64,000 nucleotides of DNA from Actinopolyspora halophila DSM 43834 (GCF_000371785.1 NZ_AQUI01000002.1:5133352-5197351); one strand, 5' to 3'; positions 25,878 to 35,256 are shown, counted from the stretch's first letter. The notes: generated from the letters alone by a model not told the origin. Made by a program: numbers and translations.

Positions 25878-28022
25878 CTACGGGTTCCGCGGGTCCGAGC
25901 TCCCGGCGGGGACGATCCACATCGCGTGCCCGCTGCCGTTGGTCATCCTGGCCCGCACCGTCGTCGTGGCGTCCACGCGTTCGCTGGTCACGGCCACCGC
26001 GTTGGGGTTGTCCTCCAGATCGGTCTCCGGCGAGTCCGCGTAGAAGTGCGCCACGTAGCTGCCCGCGCCCAGGAAGTCCAGCGGCACCTCCACGGTGCGG
26101 GCCTGCTCGTCGGTGAGGGTGCCGACGAACCACTGCTCACCGCTGCGCCGGGCCACGCTGATGTAGTCGCCGACCGCGCCGTCGACCACCCGCGTGTCGT
26201 CCCAGGTGGCGGGCACGGCGCGCAGGAACTCGAACTCCGGGGCGCCCCGGTAGTTCTCCGGGACGTCGGCCAGCATCTGCACCCCGCTGAGCAGCACCGG
26301 GTACAGCGCGATCTGGTGCGCCCTGGTGGTGTGCACGCGCGTGCCGTCGTTGTCCGCGCCGTGCGGGTCCTCCGGCGACTGCTCCGGGAACCAGGTGATG
26401 TCGAAGATGCCCGGCGTGTAGTCCAGCGGCCCCGAGAGCATCCGGGTGAAGGGCAGCGTCACGGTGTGCTCCGGCGGGTTGCCCTTGGACCAGGCCTCGT
26501 ACTCCTGCCCCTTGACCCCCTCCCGCGAGACGAAGTTCGGCCAGGTCCGCTCGATGCCGGTCCCCTTGATCGGCTCGTGCGCGTTGATCATCAGCCGGTG
26601 CTCGGCCGCCTTCTCGATGACCCGCTGGTAGTGCCGCACCATCGTCTGGTCGTGGTGGTAGTGCTTGTCGATCACACCGGCGTAGCCGGTTTTGACGCCG
26701 GGGATCCCGAGCCGCTCGTACTTGGCGAACGCCTCGTCGAGCTGCTGCTCGTAGTTCTCGATCCCACCGCCTGTCTCGTTGTGCGCGAGGAACCGGACAC
26801 CCCGCTCGCGCCCGTACTCCACCACGCGCTCCAGGTCGAACTGCTCGTTCGGGGTGGTGAAGTCCTGCTCGTTGGCGAAGTCCTCGCCCTCGCCGGTCTG
26901 CCACCCCTTGTTCCAGCCCTCGGCCAGCACGTAGGGGATGCCGTTCTCGGCGGCGAAGTCCATGTAGCGCATGACGTTCTCGGTGGTCGCACCGAGGTCC
27001 GGACCGGGGGCCCAGCTGTGCCGTCCCTTGTGGATGCTCCACCAAACGCCGACGTAGGTGGCCGGCTCGATCCAGGACGTGTCCCGGATGGCGCACGGCT
27101 CGTTCAGGTTGAGCACCAGGTGCGACTCGACGAGGTCACCGGGGCGCCGCCCCAGGGTGAACGTGCGCCAGGGAGTGGAGAACGGACCGGTGAGCCGGGC
27201 CTTGAGGCGTCCCTGCCCCTTCAGCGGTGCCAGGGCCGTGCGCAGCGACGGCCCGCCCTCGATCTTGCCGAGGGTGGCCTCCGGGTAGTCGTAGAGCGCC
27301 GCCTCGTGCAGCGCCAGGTACAGGTCGTCGGCGATCCGCACGGTCAGCGGCGTGGCGGCCGACCCGATCCGCTGCCCGGGGTCGTCGCGTGGTTCCTGCC
27401 AGTCGGCCAGCCCGCCGATGCCGGACAGCGGCGTCTCGGTGTACAGGTACTCGTAGGAGTCGTAGTTGGCCGGGATGGACCAGGCCGTGTGGTTGCCGGT
27501 GAACCGGAACTCCGTGTGCTCGTCGAGCACCTCGAAGTCCTGCCACCTCCTGCCGAACAGGTAGCGAAAGCCCACCCCGTCGTCGAACACGCGGAACTCG
27601 ACGCCGAGCTCCGCGCCGCGCCGGTGGGGGATCCGTAAGCTGGCCACCATCCGATTGCAGTGACTGCGCACCTCGGAGCGCGCGCCCCAGGTCGGTTGCC
27701 ACGTCTCGTCGAGCTCGTCGCGGTGGACGGCGGACAGCACCGTCCGCTCGTCCAGCCGGGAGCCGTCTCCGAGCTCGAATCCCATCCCCGACCAGGTCAG
27801 CACGGTGCGACCCGAGTGAGCGATCGAGTACTGCGGCCTCCCCCGGGCCACGCGGAAGCGGAGTTCGACGTTTCCGTCCGGTGAGGTCACCACGACCGGT
27901 TCGCCCCTGGACTCGGCCGCGGAAACCGGCCCCGCCCCCAGGAGCGAACTCGCGGCCCACCCCGCCGCGGCCAGTCCTGTTCCGGCCACGAACGCGCGGC
28001 GATCGATACGGCGATCCGACAT
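25878..28022 (-). CDS. Tat-exported glycoside hydrolase family 97 (SusB-like)
   Basis: A 714-residue GH97 enzyme. The N-terminus has a Tat signal (IDRRAFVAGTG, hydrophobic stretch, GPVSAAE, cleavage near 36). An N-terminal beta-sandwich (about 40-290) precedes the TIM barrel with YVLAEGWNKGW, NETGGG, GVKTGYAGVIDKHYHHDQ and MINAHEP. The KTGY segment, with Gly where retaining GH97 enzymes have the Asp nucleophile, and the NAHE and GQEYE glutamates match the inverting alpha-glucosidase subgroup typified by SusB. So an alpha-glucosidase acting outside the cell on alpha-glucans is the best guess. GH97 is best known from Bacteroidetes; an actinomycete copy is less usual. No sugar transporter is adjacent. 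Confidence 0.88.
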   Translation of the reverse strand: MSDRRIDRRAFVAGTGLAAAGWAASSLLGAGPVSAAESRGEPVVVTSPDGNVELRFRVARGRPQYSIAHSGRTVLTWSGMGFELGDGSRLDERTVLSAVHRDELDETWQPTWGARSEVRSHCNRMVASLRIPHRRGAELGVEFRVFDDGVGFRYLFGRRWQDFEVLDEHTEFRFTGNHTAWSIPANYDSYEYLYTETPLSGIGGLADWQEPRDDPGQRIGSAATPLTVRIADDLYLALHEAALYDYPEATLGKIEGGPSLRTALAPLKGQGRLKARLTGPFSTPWRTFTLGRRPGDLVESHLVLNLNEPCAIRDTSWIEPATYVGVWWSIHKGRHSWAPGPDLGATTENVMRYMDFAAENGIPYVLAEGWNKGWQTGEGEDFANEQDFTTPNEQFDLERVVEYGRERGVRFLAHNETGGGIENYEQQLDEAFAKYERLGIPGVKTGYAGVIDKHYHHDQTMVRHYQRVIEKAAEHRLMINAHEPIKGTGIERTWPNFVSREGVKGQEYEAWSKGNPPEHTVTLPFTRMLSGPLDYTPGIFDITWFPEQSPEDPHGADNDGTRVHTTRAHQIALYPVLLSGVQMLADVPENYRGAPEFEFLRAVPATWDDTRVVDGAVGDYISVARRSGEQWFVGTLTDEQARTVEVPLDFLGAGSYVAHFYADSPETDLEDNPNAVAVTSERVDATTTVRARMTNGSGHAMWIVPAGSSDPRNP

Positions 28023-28351
28023 CTCCGGACACCTCCAACGGCTAGGCCTTCGTTGGCGCGAAAGCTAAACACGCGGAAGTGGATCGGTCAAGATGCCGAG
28101 AACGGGCGGCCCCGCGTCGAAGGCCGCCCCGCGAAGCGGAGGAACCGGTCACACCACGGGTGATCACGCAGCGAATTCACGGGTGCCCGCCGCGGGGAGC
28201 TCGGCGCCGCGCGCAGCCGAACAGGCCGTCCGGGGACGGGCGGACCTCGCGCCGGGCACGTGCCGTTCGGGGCCGACACGTGACTCGGGGCGATCAGGAT
28301 GCGTGGACGAGCGTTCGCGGCCGGACGGTCCGCGGCGAACCGCTCGTGGGC
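28023..28351. other. 329-bp spacer upstream of the GH97 gene
   Basis: Holds the GH97 promoter region and, at 28104-28129, a hairpin with 8-bp arms GGGCGGCC/GGCCGCCC that could terminate the gene coming from 28352-28849. No gene seen. Confidence 0.4.
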
Positions 28352-28849
28352 TCAGTCCTCCTTGCGCCTGCGGCCCCCGCGCTGCGCCGCCGCCGCGCCG
28401 GCCACGGCCTCGGCCGCCGCGTTGCTGCTCTGCCCACCGTGCTGGGAGTCGCCGCTGTCGGGGTCCTCGGCCGCCTCGGTGCTCTCGGCCCTGGAGCGCC
28501 GGTTGGCCCGCCCCTCCGAGCGCGTGGTTCCGCGCGTGGCGTCCTCCGCGGCGGCGGGCTCGGCAGTCTCGTTCCGGGCCTCCTGCGCCTCCGCGGACGG
28601 TTCGGGCGCACCCGCGCTGCCCTCGTCCTGAAGCGCGTCCTGCCCGGGCTCCTCGCCGGTCGCCTCGTTCGGGGCCGCGGTTTGGTTCGGCTCGCCGCCG
28701 TCAACCTCCGGCGGCCGAGTGGCCGAGGGGCCCTCGGGGAAGTCGAATTCGTGCCACTCGAAGTCGTGCACGTCGATCTCCGGCAGTTCGAGCTCGCTGT
28801 GGACCTCCCCGAAGATCGGAGTTCCGGGGTCGGATGTCGCCTTGCTCAC
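28352..28849 (-). CDS. Acidic disordered protein of unknown function
   Basis: A 165-residue protein rich in Glu, Ala, Pro, Ser and Gly. A short N-terminal block with aromatic residues (IDVHDFEWHEFDFPEG, about residues 25-40) is the only part likely to bind or fold; the rest is low-complexity and predicted disordered, ending in a basic RGGRRRKED. No signal peptide or membrane helix. GTG start after GGGCGAAG. Family not recognised. Confidence 0.55.
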   Translation of the reverse strand: MSKATSDPGTPIFGEVHSELELPEIDVHDFEWHEFDFPEGPSATRPPEVDGGEPNQTAAPNEATGEEPGQDALQDEGSAGAPEPSAEAQEARNETAEPAAAEDATRGTTRSEGRANRRSRAESTEAAEDPDSGDSQHGGQSSNAAAEAVAGAAAAQRGGRRRKED

Positions 28850-29524
28850 CGCTTCGCCCTCCCAATCACTCTCGAAGCGAAGCCGGAGCCTCGAGATCGT
28901 CGCCCGTCCGAGGTTCCGGCATGGTGCCCCACGTGTTCGGGGCTCCCCGTCCGGGGACCGCGCGTCCCACGGCAGGACCGCGGGTCGCCCACGTCAATGA
29001 AACGCGGAGCACACGGCTGCCATGGGGGAAGTCGTTCGATCTCCTCCGTTCGGGTGAAGATTCAAACCACTTAACCGCGTCGCAACCAAACACCATCCCA
29101 GAGCAACGGGGTCAAAACAGGCGAGAATTCCGAACCGTGGTGAACACCACGAACCGCCAGGGATCACCCACTCCGGACAAAACAGAAATCGCTGCGCAGC
29201 AGGCTGAACAGTACAGTTCCGCACTGTCAACGAACAGTGACGCGCATCATCCCGCACCGTGACGAGCTTTCCGCCGGGTGAACGCCGCTCAGCGAACCTA
29301 GCCGCCAAACACCCGTCAGGAACTTCCAGCAGAAAGCTCCACTCCAACGCAGGCGCTTACGAGCCCACGCAGTCGGCACCGCCGCGGGTTCTCCCGTGGT
29401 GCTCTCGCAGGCAAGGCCCGACGTTGTGTAGGCCGCTACCCGATGTCGGGCCTCGCCTTCAGCGAGAGCCCGCGAGAGGTTCCGTCACGCAACCACCCGA
29501 GCAAAGGGACCGACCGACCTCCGA
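28850..29524. other. 675-bp intergenic region with a class 1 repeat
   Basis: The left part (28850-29300) is AT-richer and holds the minus-strand promoter region of the acidic protein gene; short ACTGT-type repeats occur at 29209-29240. The right part (29317-29502) is a class 1 palindrome. No open frame has convincing coding character. Confidence 0.5.
29317..29502 (-). repeat. Class 1 intergenic palindrome, long form
   Basis: Full copy plus a conserved flank (CTCCAACGCAGGCGCTTACG). The core reads GGCCCGAC...GTCGGGCC instead of GCCCCGAC...GTCGGGGC, a paired change that keeps the stem. It lies 22 bp after the acyl-CoA dehydrogenase stop, oriented with that gene. Confidence 0.8.
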
Positions 29525-30733
29525 TCAAGGAATGTGGCGGCCGGAAATGGCCCTGGCCACCACGAGCTGCTGGATCTGCTCGGTGCCCTCGAAGATGTCG
29601 TAGATCTTGGCGTCGCGATGCATCCGTTCCACCGGGTACTCCCTGGTGTAACCGCTTCCTCCCAGAACCTGGATGGCGCGCTCGGTGGCCCAGGTGGCCA
29701 CTCGGCCCGCCTTCAGCTTCGACATCGACCCCTCACCGGAGGTGAACGGAACCTCGTTGCGCCCCATCCAGGCAGCTCGCCAAACCAGCAGTCGCGCGGC
29801 GTCGATCTCGGTGCGCATGTCGGCGAGCGTGAACGCGATCCCCTGGTTGTCGACGATGGGGCGCCCGAAGGTCTCCCGCTGTCCGGCGTACTCCAACGCC
29901 TGTTCGTAGGCGGCTCTGGCGATGCCGATCGCCTGAGCTCCTACGGTCGGACGGGAGAGCTCGAAGGTGCGCATGGCCTGTGAGCTCGACTTGCCGCCCT
30001 CCCGGGCACGTGCGAGCCGCTCGTCCAGTTTCTCCTTCCCACCGAGCAGGCACCTGCCCGGAACGCGCACGTCGTCGAGGAAGACGTCGGCGGTGTGCGA
30101 GGCCCGCAGACCGTGCTTGCGGATCTTGCTCGGCGCGGAGAGCCCGGCGGTTCCCGGCGGAACCACGAACGCGGCCTGCCCGCGCGATCCCAGCTCGGGG
30201 TCGACCACGGCCTGAACCACGTGGACGTTGGCGATCCCCCCGTTGGTCGCCCAGGCCTTGTGCCCGTTGATCACCCACTCGTCCGTGGCCTCGTCGTAGA
30301 CCGCGCGGGTGCGCATGGCCGCCACGTCCGAGCCCGCATCGGGCTCCGAGGAGCAGAACGCCGCGACCTGGGGTTCCTCCACGTCCCCGTAGCACTGGGG
30401 CACCCACTCGGCCAGCTGGTCGGGGGTACCGGCGGAGAAGATCCCGGCCACGGCCAACGTGGTCCCGAAGATCGCCATCCCGATTCCGCCGTCGCCCCAG
30501 AACAGTTCCTCGTTGGCGATCGGCAGCGACAGGCCCGTCTCGTCCGCCCAGAAGGTCGCCAGTGTCTCGAACCCGTACAGCCCGACCTTGGCCGCTTCGG
30601 AGATGACGGGCCACGGCGTTTCCTCGCGCTCGTCCCACTCGGCCGCGGCGGGGCGTATCTCCCGCTCGGCGAATCCGTGCAGCCAGTCGCGCAGTTCCCG
30701 GTGCTCTTCGGTCAGTTCTAACGAGAAGCTCAT
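29525..30733 (-). CDS. Acyl-CoA dehydrogenase
   Basis: A 402-residue FAD-dependent acyl-CoA dehydrogenase catalysing alpha,beta-desaturation of an acyl-CoA. Family signatures: AAFCSSEPDAGSDVAAM (about residues 123-139), VINGHKAWATNGG (about 153-165), and near the C-terminus GGSGYTREYPVERMHRDAKIYDIFEGTEQIQQL, which contains the expected catalytic Glu region. Chain-length specificity cannot be read; the neighbouring SCP2-domain gene and TetR regulator with paired operators suggest fatty acid or sterol-type lipid catabolism. The SCP2 gene lies 73 bp upstream on the same strand, so the two may be co-transcribed. Confidence 0.9.
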   Translation of the reverse strand: MSFSLELTEEHRELRDWLHGFAEREIRPAAAEWDEREETPWPVISEAAKVGLYGFETLATFWADETGLSLPIANEELFWGDGGIGMAIFGTTLAVAGIFSAGTPDQLAEWVPQCYGDVEEPQVAAFCSSEPDAGSDVAAMRTRAVYDEATDEWVINGHKAWATNGGIANVHVVQAVVDPELGSRGQAAFVVPPGTAGLSAPSKIRKHGLRASHTADVFLDDVRVPGRCLLGGKEKLDERLARAREGGKSSSQAMRTFELSRPTVGAQAIGIARAAYEQALEYAGQRETFGRPIVDNQGIAFTLADMRTEIDAARLLVWRAAWMGRNEVPFTSGEGSMSKLKAGRVATWATERAIQVLGGSGYTREYPVERMHRDAKIYDIFEGTEQIQQLVVARAISGRHIP

Positions 30734-30806
30734 AACGTCCTCGGCGGTTCGGGGATACGACTCGGAGGGGAGGTGCTCGTGTTCCGCCCGCGGGCGGGGA
30801 GCTCTG

Positions 30807-31400
30807 TCACGCCTTCGGGATCTGGAAGAGCTTGGTGAGTCCCGCGGCGAATCCCACGTCGCCCGCGACCTTCAACTTGCCCGTCATGAACAGCATCGGC
30901 GCCGAAGCGTTGCTGGAGGCGAGCTTGAGCAGCTCGACCGGTCCGAGCATGACCGTGACCCGCGGTTCCCGTTCCGGGGTCTTGCTCACCGTGCAGGTTC
31001 CTTCCGAGAGCACGCACTCGTAGCGCAGCACACCGGGCTCGTCCTGCCCGTCCGTGGAGGAGTCCTCCGGCGCGGCGGAACCGTCCAGGTTGATGCGCCA
31101 GCGCACCACCGCTTCGGTGCTGCCCGCCTTGTCGGAACGGTAGTGCTCGCCCATGCGCCGGAACATCTCGTCCAGGATCCGCTCGGCCAGCTCCGGGCGC
31201 GCCATGACCGCTTCGAGCTGCTCGTCCGAGGCTCGCGAGATGAGCCTGGCGAACTGCTGCGGCTCCAGGGAGCTGAGATCGACCTCGGCGTCGGCGGTCG
31301 CCCGCGCGGAGGCCGCTTCCAGCAGCGCGACGAATTCCTCGCTGCCGAGTCGTTTCGGGTCCGTGGAGCTGAGGGCGGCGATCGGATCGGATTCTGTCAT
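30807..31400 (-). CDS. SCP2 sterol-binding domain protein
   Basis: A 197-residue protein whose C-terminal half (VVRWRINLDG...CTVSKTPEREPRVTVMLGPVELLKLASSNASAPMLFMTGKLKVAGDVGFAAGLTKLF, about 92-194) is a sterol carrier protein 2 fold that binds lipids or acyl-CoA in a hydrophobic tunnel. The N-terminal half is helical. ATG preceded by GGAGGGG. Two TACTCssGAGTA palindromes directly upstream lie between it and the divergent TetR gene. Probably delivers lipid substrates to the acyl-CoA dehydrogenase encoded next. Confidence 0.85.
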   Translation of the reverse strand: MTESDPIAALSSTDPKRLGSEEFVALLEAASARATADAEVDLSSLEPQQFARLISRASDEQLEAVMARPELAERILDEMFRRMGEHYRSDKAGSTEAVVRWRINLDGSAAPEDSSTDGQDEPGVLRYECVLSEGTCTVSKTPEREPRVTVMLGPVELLKLASSNASAPMLFMTGKLKVAGDVGFAAGLTKLFQIPKA

Positions 31401-31414
31401 GTGAAACCCCTCCA

Positions 31415-31452
31415 TTACCTACTCGCGAGTAAGACTACTCCGGAGTAGGTAA
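31415..31452. promoter_or_regulatory. Tandem palindromic operators (TetR type)
   Basis: Two palindromes, TACTCGCGAGTA (31420-31431) and CTACTCCGGAGTAG (31435-31448), have centres 16 bp apart and share flanks so that each reads TTACCTACTCssGAGTA on one strand. They lie between the SCP2 gene and the divergent TetR gene and are the likely binding sites of that TetR protein. Confidence 0.65.
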
Positions 31453-31675
31453 CGCGGCAAGGCAGTTCCGATCAGCCCGATCCACTGTACTCCGCCCCGT
31501 TCCCGATCGGATCTCCGAAGCACCCGTCCGAGATCCAGGACCGCCGAACCAAGTCGGCGGGCAGCACCCGAGACCTTGCAGAATTGGTGTGCCGGCTTGG
31601 GTGCTCAGCCTGACCAGCGTGCGAAGCTCCGACGCCCGAGCACGGACTCAAGCCGCCGCGAAAGGACTCCTCAGG

Positions 31676-32362
31676 GTGCAGGACGCGAGACATCCCCGGA
31701 CCGAGCGGTCCGGACCCCACACCAGGCCACGTTCCCGACGGCTGCCTCGCGAAGTACGCGAACGCCAGATCCTGGACGCCGCCGTACAGGTCTTCGCCCG
31801 GCACGGCTACCACGAGGCCGCGATGGACGAGATCTCCGATGTAGCCGAGATCTCCAAACCCATGATCTACACTTACCTCGGTTCCAAGGAGGAACTCTTC
31901 GTCGCGTGCATTCGACGGGAGGCGAACCGGTTGATCGACTCGATCGGCCAGGCCGTCGAGGCGAACCTGAGTCCGGACGAGCAGCTCTGGCGGGGCCTCC
32001 GAGCCTTCTTCGAGTACGCCAACGAGAACCGAGCCAGTTGGACGGTCCTGCATCGCCAGGCCAGTACCCAGGGGCAGCCCTTCACCTCCGAGCTCTCCGA
32101 GTGGCGACAACGCGCGCTGAACCTGGTCACGGCACTGCTGGCCCGCGCGAGCGGCACCGACGAGCAGCCGGTGCCGCACGAGCAGATGCAACCGTTCGCC
32201 GCCGCGCTGGTCGGTGCGGGTGAGTCCATGCTCGACTGGTGGATCGATCACCCCGAGTACACGGCCGACGCGTTGTCGATGCGACTGATGAACCTGGTCT
32301 GGATGGGGTTCGGCGACATGGTGCAGGGGCGGAGGTGGAAACCTCGGGAAGGGATGGAGTGA
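31676..32362 (+). CDS. TetR-family transcriptional regulator (lipid metabolism)
   Basis: A 228-residue TetR regulator. The DNA-binding part is LPREVRERQILDAAVQVFARHGYHEAAMDEISDVAEISKPMIYTYLGSKEELF (about residues 24-76), followed by an all-helical ligand domain. Start at GTG 31676, preceded by AAAGGA; earlier starts exist but lack a ribosome site. Divergent from the SCP2/acyl-CoA dehydrogenase pair with tandem palindromes between, so it probably represses that pair and itself, with an acyl-CoA-like ligand. The ligand is inferred. Confidence 0.85.
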   Translation: MQDARHPRTERSGPHTRPRSRRLPREVRERQILDAAVQVFARHGYHEAAMDEISDVAEISKPMIYTYLGSKEELFVACIRREANRLIDSIGQAVEANLSPDEQLWRGLRAFFEYANENRASWTVLHRQASTQGQPFTSELSEWRQRALNLVTALLARASGTDEQPVPHEQMQPFAAALVGAGESMLDWWIDHPEYTADALSMRLMNLVWMGFGDMVQGRRWKPREGME

Positions 32363-32472
32363 GCGGGTCGGTTCGCTGAGCGGTGCGAGTCGCTCGGGGA
32401 ACACTTCTATCCCTCCCGCGCCGAAGCACAGCGGTGAGACAACACAGTCGAACGAGAACACGGAGGTAACCC

Positions 32473-33126
32473 TTGAGGCTGACCCACTACGGTCACTCCT
32501 GCGTACTGGTCGAAATGTCCACGGCCCGGCTGCTGATCGACCCGGGAACCTTCTCCGAGGGCTTCGACGCGCTCCGTGACCTGGACGCGGTGCTGATCAC
32601 GCACAAGCACCCCGATCACCTGGACACCGAACGCCTGCCCGCGGTACTGCGCAACAACCCGAACGCTCGGCTGGTGGCCGACACGGAGTCGGCAGCGGAG
32701 CTGTCCGAACTGGGCACCACGGCCGAGGTCGCCCACCCCGGGGACACGTTCGAACTCGCCGGGGTGCCGGTCGACGTGGTCGGCGGTCGGCACGCGGTCA
32801 TCCACCGGGACATCCCCGTCATCGCCAACATCGGCTACCTCTTCGACAGCGGTGCCTTCTACCACCCGGGAGACTCCTTCCACGTGCCCGAGCAACGGGT
32901 CGACGTGCTCGGCCTGCCCACGGGAGCACCGTGGCTGAAGCTCTCCGAGGCGGTGGACTTCCTGCGAGAGGTGGCCCCGCGCGTCACGGTGCCGATCCAC
33001 GAGGCCGTGCTCTCCGTGCCGGAGATGCACTACAGCAAGTTCGAGCAGCTCGGCCCGGAGGGCAACACCGTCAACCGCCTCCACAGGGGCGAGCCCACCG
33101 AGATCCCCCAACCCCAGCAAACGTGA
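32473..33126 (+). CDS. MBL-fold metal-dependent hydrolase
   Basis: A 217-residue metallo-beta-lactamase-fold protein of the UPF0173/YtnP-like branch. The zinc motif is THKHPDHLD (His44, His46, Asp48, His49), with GHSC at the N-terminus, GRHAVIH in the middle and HPGDSF (about 133-138) supplying further ligands. TTG start with GGAGG at good spacing. Substrate unknown. Ends 12 bp from the convergent DUF2334 gene. Confidence 0.85.
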   Translation: MRLTHYGHSCVLVEMSTARLLIDPGTFSEGFDALRDLDAVLITHKHPDHLDTERLPAVLRNNPNARLVADTESAAELSELGTTAEVAHPGDTFELAGVPVDVVGGRHAVIHRDIPVIANIGYLFDSGAFYHPGDSFHVPEQRVDVLGLPTGAPWLKLSEAVDFLREVAPRVTVPIHEAVLSVPEMHYSKFEQLGPEGNTVNRLHRGEPTEIPQPQQT

Positions 33127-33138
33127 CGCCCCCGTCGA

Positions 33139-33891
33139 TCAGCTGGTCAACGGGTCCGGGTTCGGAGCCCCGCCCCGCGTTCCGGGCACCGGACGCGGGG
33201 CGCGGTCCCGCGGAACCAGCTGACCGTAGGTCACCGGGCCGGCCCCGCGCGCCAACGCGCCGTCCACGGCGTCCGCCACGGCCAGACGTCGTCGCGGAGC
33301 GAGCAGGTCCGCCGCGGAGACCGCGAGCCGCGTCAGCCACCTGCCTTCCAGCACCGCCCGTTCGACGCCCGCGCGCAGAGCTCTGCAACGTCCCACCTCC
33401 CCGCGTGGCCCGGTGAAAACCCGCGCACCCACCCGGTGCGTCGAGTCCTCGCGGAGATCACGGAGCACCGTGGGGCCGACGCAGAGCCCGAACCCCGAGT
33501 CGTGCAGCGCACGCAGAGTGCCGCCCGAAACGCGGTTCGCCCGCACCGCGAAGGCCGCGGTCGGCAGCCCGCGAGCCTCGAGCACGGCGTTCGCCGCGGC
33601 CAGCCACAACCCCGCCTCGTGCCTGGGCAGGAAACGCGGGGTGTCGAAGGCGCCCTCCGCGCGGTGGAAGACCCCACCCACCCCGTACAGCACCGGGAAG
33701 TCGCCCCGCTCACGACGTCGGAGCAGCCACTCGGAAACGGCCGGATCCGTCAGCTCGGCCGGTGCCACCAGCAGCGAAAGCGCGACACCGCGGGCTTCCA
33801 TCTCGGCGGCGAAACGTTCGCAGCGGTCCAGCGCCTCCCCGCCGCCGATGTCGTACAACGAGACCACGAGCCGTGTACCCACGGGCCCCAT
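33139..33891 (-). CDS. DUF2334 polysaccharide-deacetylase-like protein
   Basis: A 250-residue protein of the DUF2334 branch of the NodB/polysaccharide deacetylase superfamily. The N-terminus RLVVSLYDIGGGEALDRCERFAAEMEARGV carries the first strand with Asp; a typical deacetylase metal triad is not obvious, and HRAEGAF and PRHEAGLW are the likely His-bearing segments. Start at ATG giving MGPVGTRL. Activity uncertain. Confidence 0.7.
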   Translation of the reverse strand: MGPVGTRLVVSLYDIGGGEALDRCERFAAEMEARGVALSLLVAPAELTDPAVSEWLLRRRERGDFPVLYGVGGVFHRAEGAFDTPRFLPRHEAGLWLAAANAVLEARGLPTAAFAVRANRVSGGTLRALHDSGFGLCVGPTVLRDLREDSTHRVGARVFTGPRGEVGRCRALRAGVERAVLEGRWLTRLAVSAADLLAPRRRLAVADAVDGALARGAGPVTYGQLVPRDRAPRPVPGTRGGAPNPDPLTS

Positions 33892-34054
33892 GGGGCCATC
33901 CCGTTCCGAAGACGACGTGACCGGAGGGCGAAACACCGGTGGCCACCGGACGAAGGAACGGTGTCCGCCCACGAGGTGTGACCAATGGAGACGCCCGGGA
34001 CACGGCAGTGCCCCGGCTCGGGTTCCCGCGGTCAGCCGTCCACGCGGGAGCCCG

Positions 34055-34966
34055 TCACGAGTCCGCGGAGTCCGCGGGCCAGTCGGCCAGATCGCGTCCG
34101 GTGATCCGCTCGTACGCCTCGACGTAGCGCTGCCTCGTGGCCGCCACCACCTCCGGGGGGAGCGGCGGGGGCGGCACGTCGGCGGAACGGTCCCAACCGG
34201 ATTCGGAGGAGGTCAGCCAGTCCCGCACGTACTGCTTGTCGAAGGAGGGCTGTGCCCTGCCCGGCTCGTACTCGTCGGCGGGCCAGTAACGCGAGGAGTC
34301 CGGGGTGAGCACCTCGTCCGCGAGGACCAGCTTCCCGTCCTCCGCGACGCCGAACTCGAACTTGGTGTCCGCGAGGACCACGCCCCTGCCGCGCGCGTGC
34401 TCGGCGGCCCGCTCGTAGATCCCCATGGTCAGCTCGCGGAGCTGCTCCGCGCGGCGCCTGCCCACGGTGTCGGCCACGGCGGCGAAGCTGACGTTCTCGT
34501 CGTGATCGCCCAGCTCCGCCTTGGTGGCCGGGGTGAAGATCGGCTCCGGGAGTCGCGAGGACTCGACGAGGCCATCGGGCAGCGTCACCCCGCAGACCTC
34601 GCCGGTCTCCCGGTACTCGGCCAGGCCGGAGCCGCTGAGGTAACCGCGCGCCACGCACTCCACCGGCAGCATGTCCAGCTTGCGCACCAACAGCGCCCTG
34701 CCGCGCACCTCGGCGGGGATGCGCGGGTCGTCGCCCGCTGCGACCAGGTGGTTGTCGACCAGGTCCCCGAGCAGCTCGAACCAGAACACGCTCATCGCGG
34801 TGAGCACCCGTCCCTTGTCCGGGATCGGGGTCCGCAGCACGTGGTCGTAGGCGGAGATGCGGTCCGAGGCGACCAGCAGCAGGTGGTCCGCGTCCACTTC
34901 GTAGAGTTCACGGACCTTGCCCGCCGCGACCGGGCGGTATTCGGAAAGCGCGACCACGTGCCGCAT
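34055..34966 (-). CDS. purC: Phosphoribosylaminoimidazole-succinocarboxamide synthase
   Basis: A 303-residue SAICAR synthetase (PurC), joining CAIR and aspartate with ATP in purine synthesis. Characteristic stretches are [26 protein letters not shown] (residues 14-39), [14 protein letters not shown], and [12 protein letters not shown] (about 196-207). The length matches actinobacterial PurC (about 290-300 aa). ATG preceded by GAGG. It is the gene after purB on the same strand, separated by about 290 bp holding a class 1 repeat, so transcription may be separate. Confidence 0.95.
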   Translation of the reverse strand: MRHVVALSEYRPVAAGKVRELYEVDADHLLLVASDRISAYDHVLRTPIPDKGRVLTAMSVFWFELLGDLVDNHLVAAGDDPRIPAEVRGRALLVRKLDMLPVECVARGYLSGSGLAEYRETGEVCGVTLPDGLVESSRLPEPIFTPATKAELGDHDENVSFAAVADTVGRRRAEQLRELTMGIYERAAEHARGRGVVLADTKFEFGVAEDGKLVLADEVLTPDSSRYWPADEYEPGRAQPSFDKQYVRDWLTSSESGWDRSADVPPPPLPPEVVAATRQRYVEAYERITGRDLADWPADSADS

Positions 34967-35044
34967 TCTGCCTCACCCGGCCGGGCGGAGAAGCGCCGGC
35001 CCCTCGCGGCTCGGGAGTGCTCCCCCGAGCCGCCACGCAAACAC

Positions 35045-35218
35045 GGACAGGAACTCCTGGCCAGGAGCTCCACGCCAACGCAGGTGCTCTGAGCCTACGC
35101 ATCCCGACCGACCGCGGGTTCTCTCGTGGTGCTCTCGCGAGGACGACCCCGACGTTGTGTAGGCCGCTACCCGATGTCGGGGCACCCGCTCACGGGACCA
35201 CGAGAGGTTCCGCCAAGT
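35045..35218 (-). repeat. Class 1 intergenic palindrome, long form
   Basis: Full copy with the same flank as at 29317 (CCACGCCAACGCAGGTGCTC). Core GTCGGGG/CCCCGAC type. It lies 39 bp after the purB stop, oriented with purB, and before purC. Confidence 0.8.
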
Positions 35219-35256
35219 GAGCCGCTACACAGGCAGACCCACCCGATCCTCCCCGT

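Noticed and set aside
25326-27638. A 770-codon plus-strand open frame antisense to the GH97 gene
   Set aside because: It mirrors the GH97 codon bias, has no recognisable domain, and the GH97 protein on the other strand is unmistakable.
28093-29262. A 389-codon plus-strand frame in the spacer and over the acidic protein gene
   Set aside because: Arg/Pro/Ala-rich low-complexity product typical of an antisense frame; it runs through non-coding and repeat sequence.
28994-29347. A 117-codon minus-strand frame in the spacer before the acyl-CoA dehydrogenase end
   Set aside because: Part of it derives from the flank of the class 1 repeat, and a similar frame occurs in the 46105-46353 copy; codon use is not gene-like.
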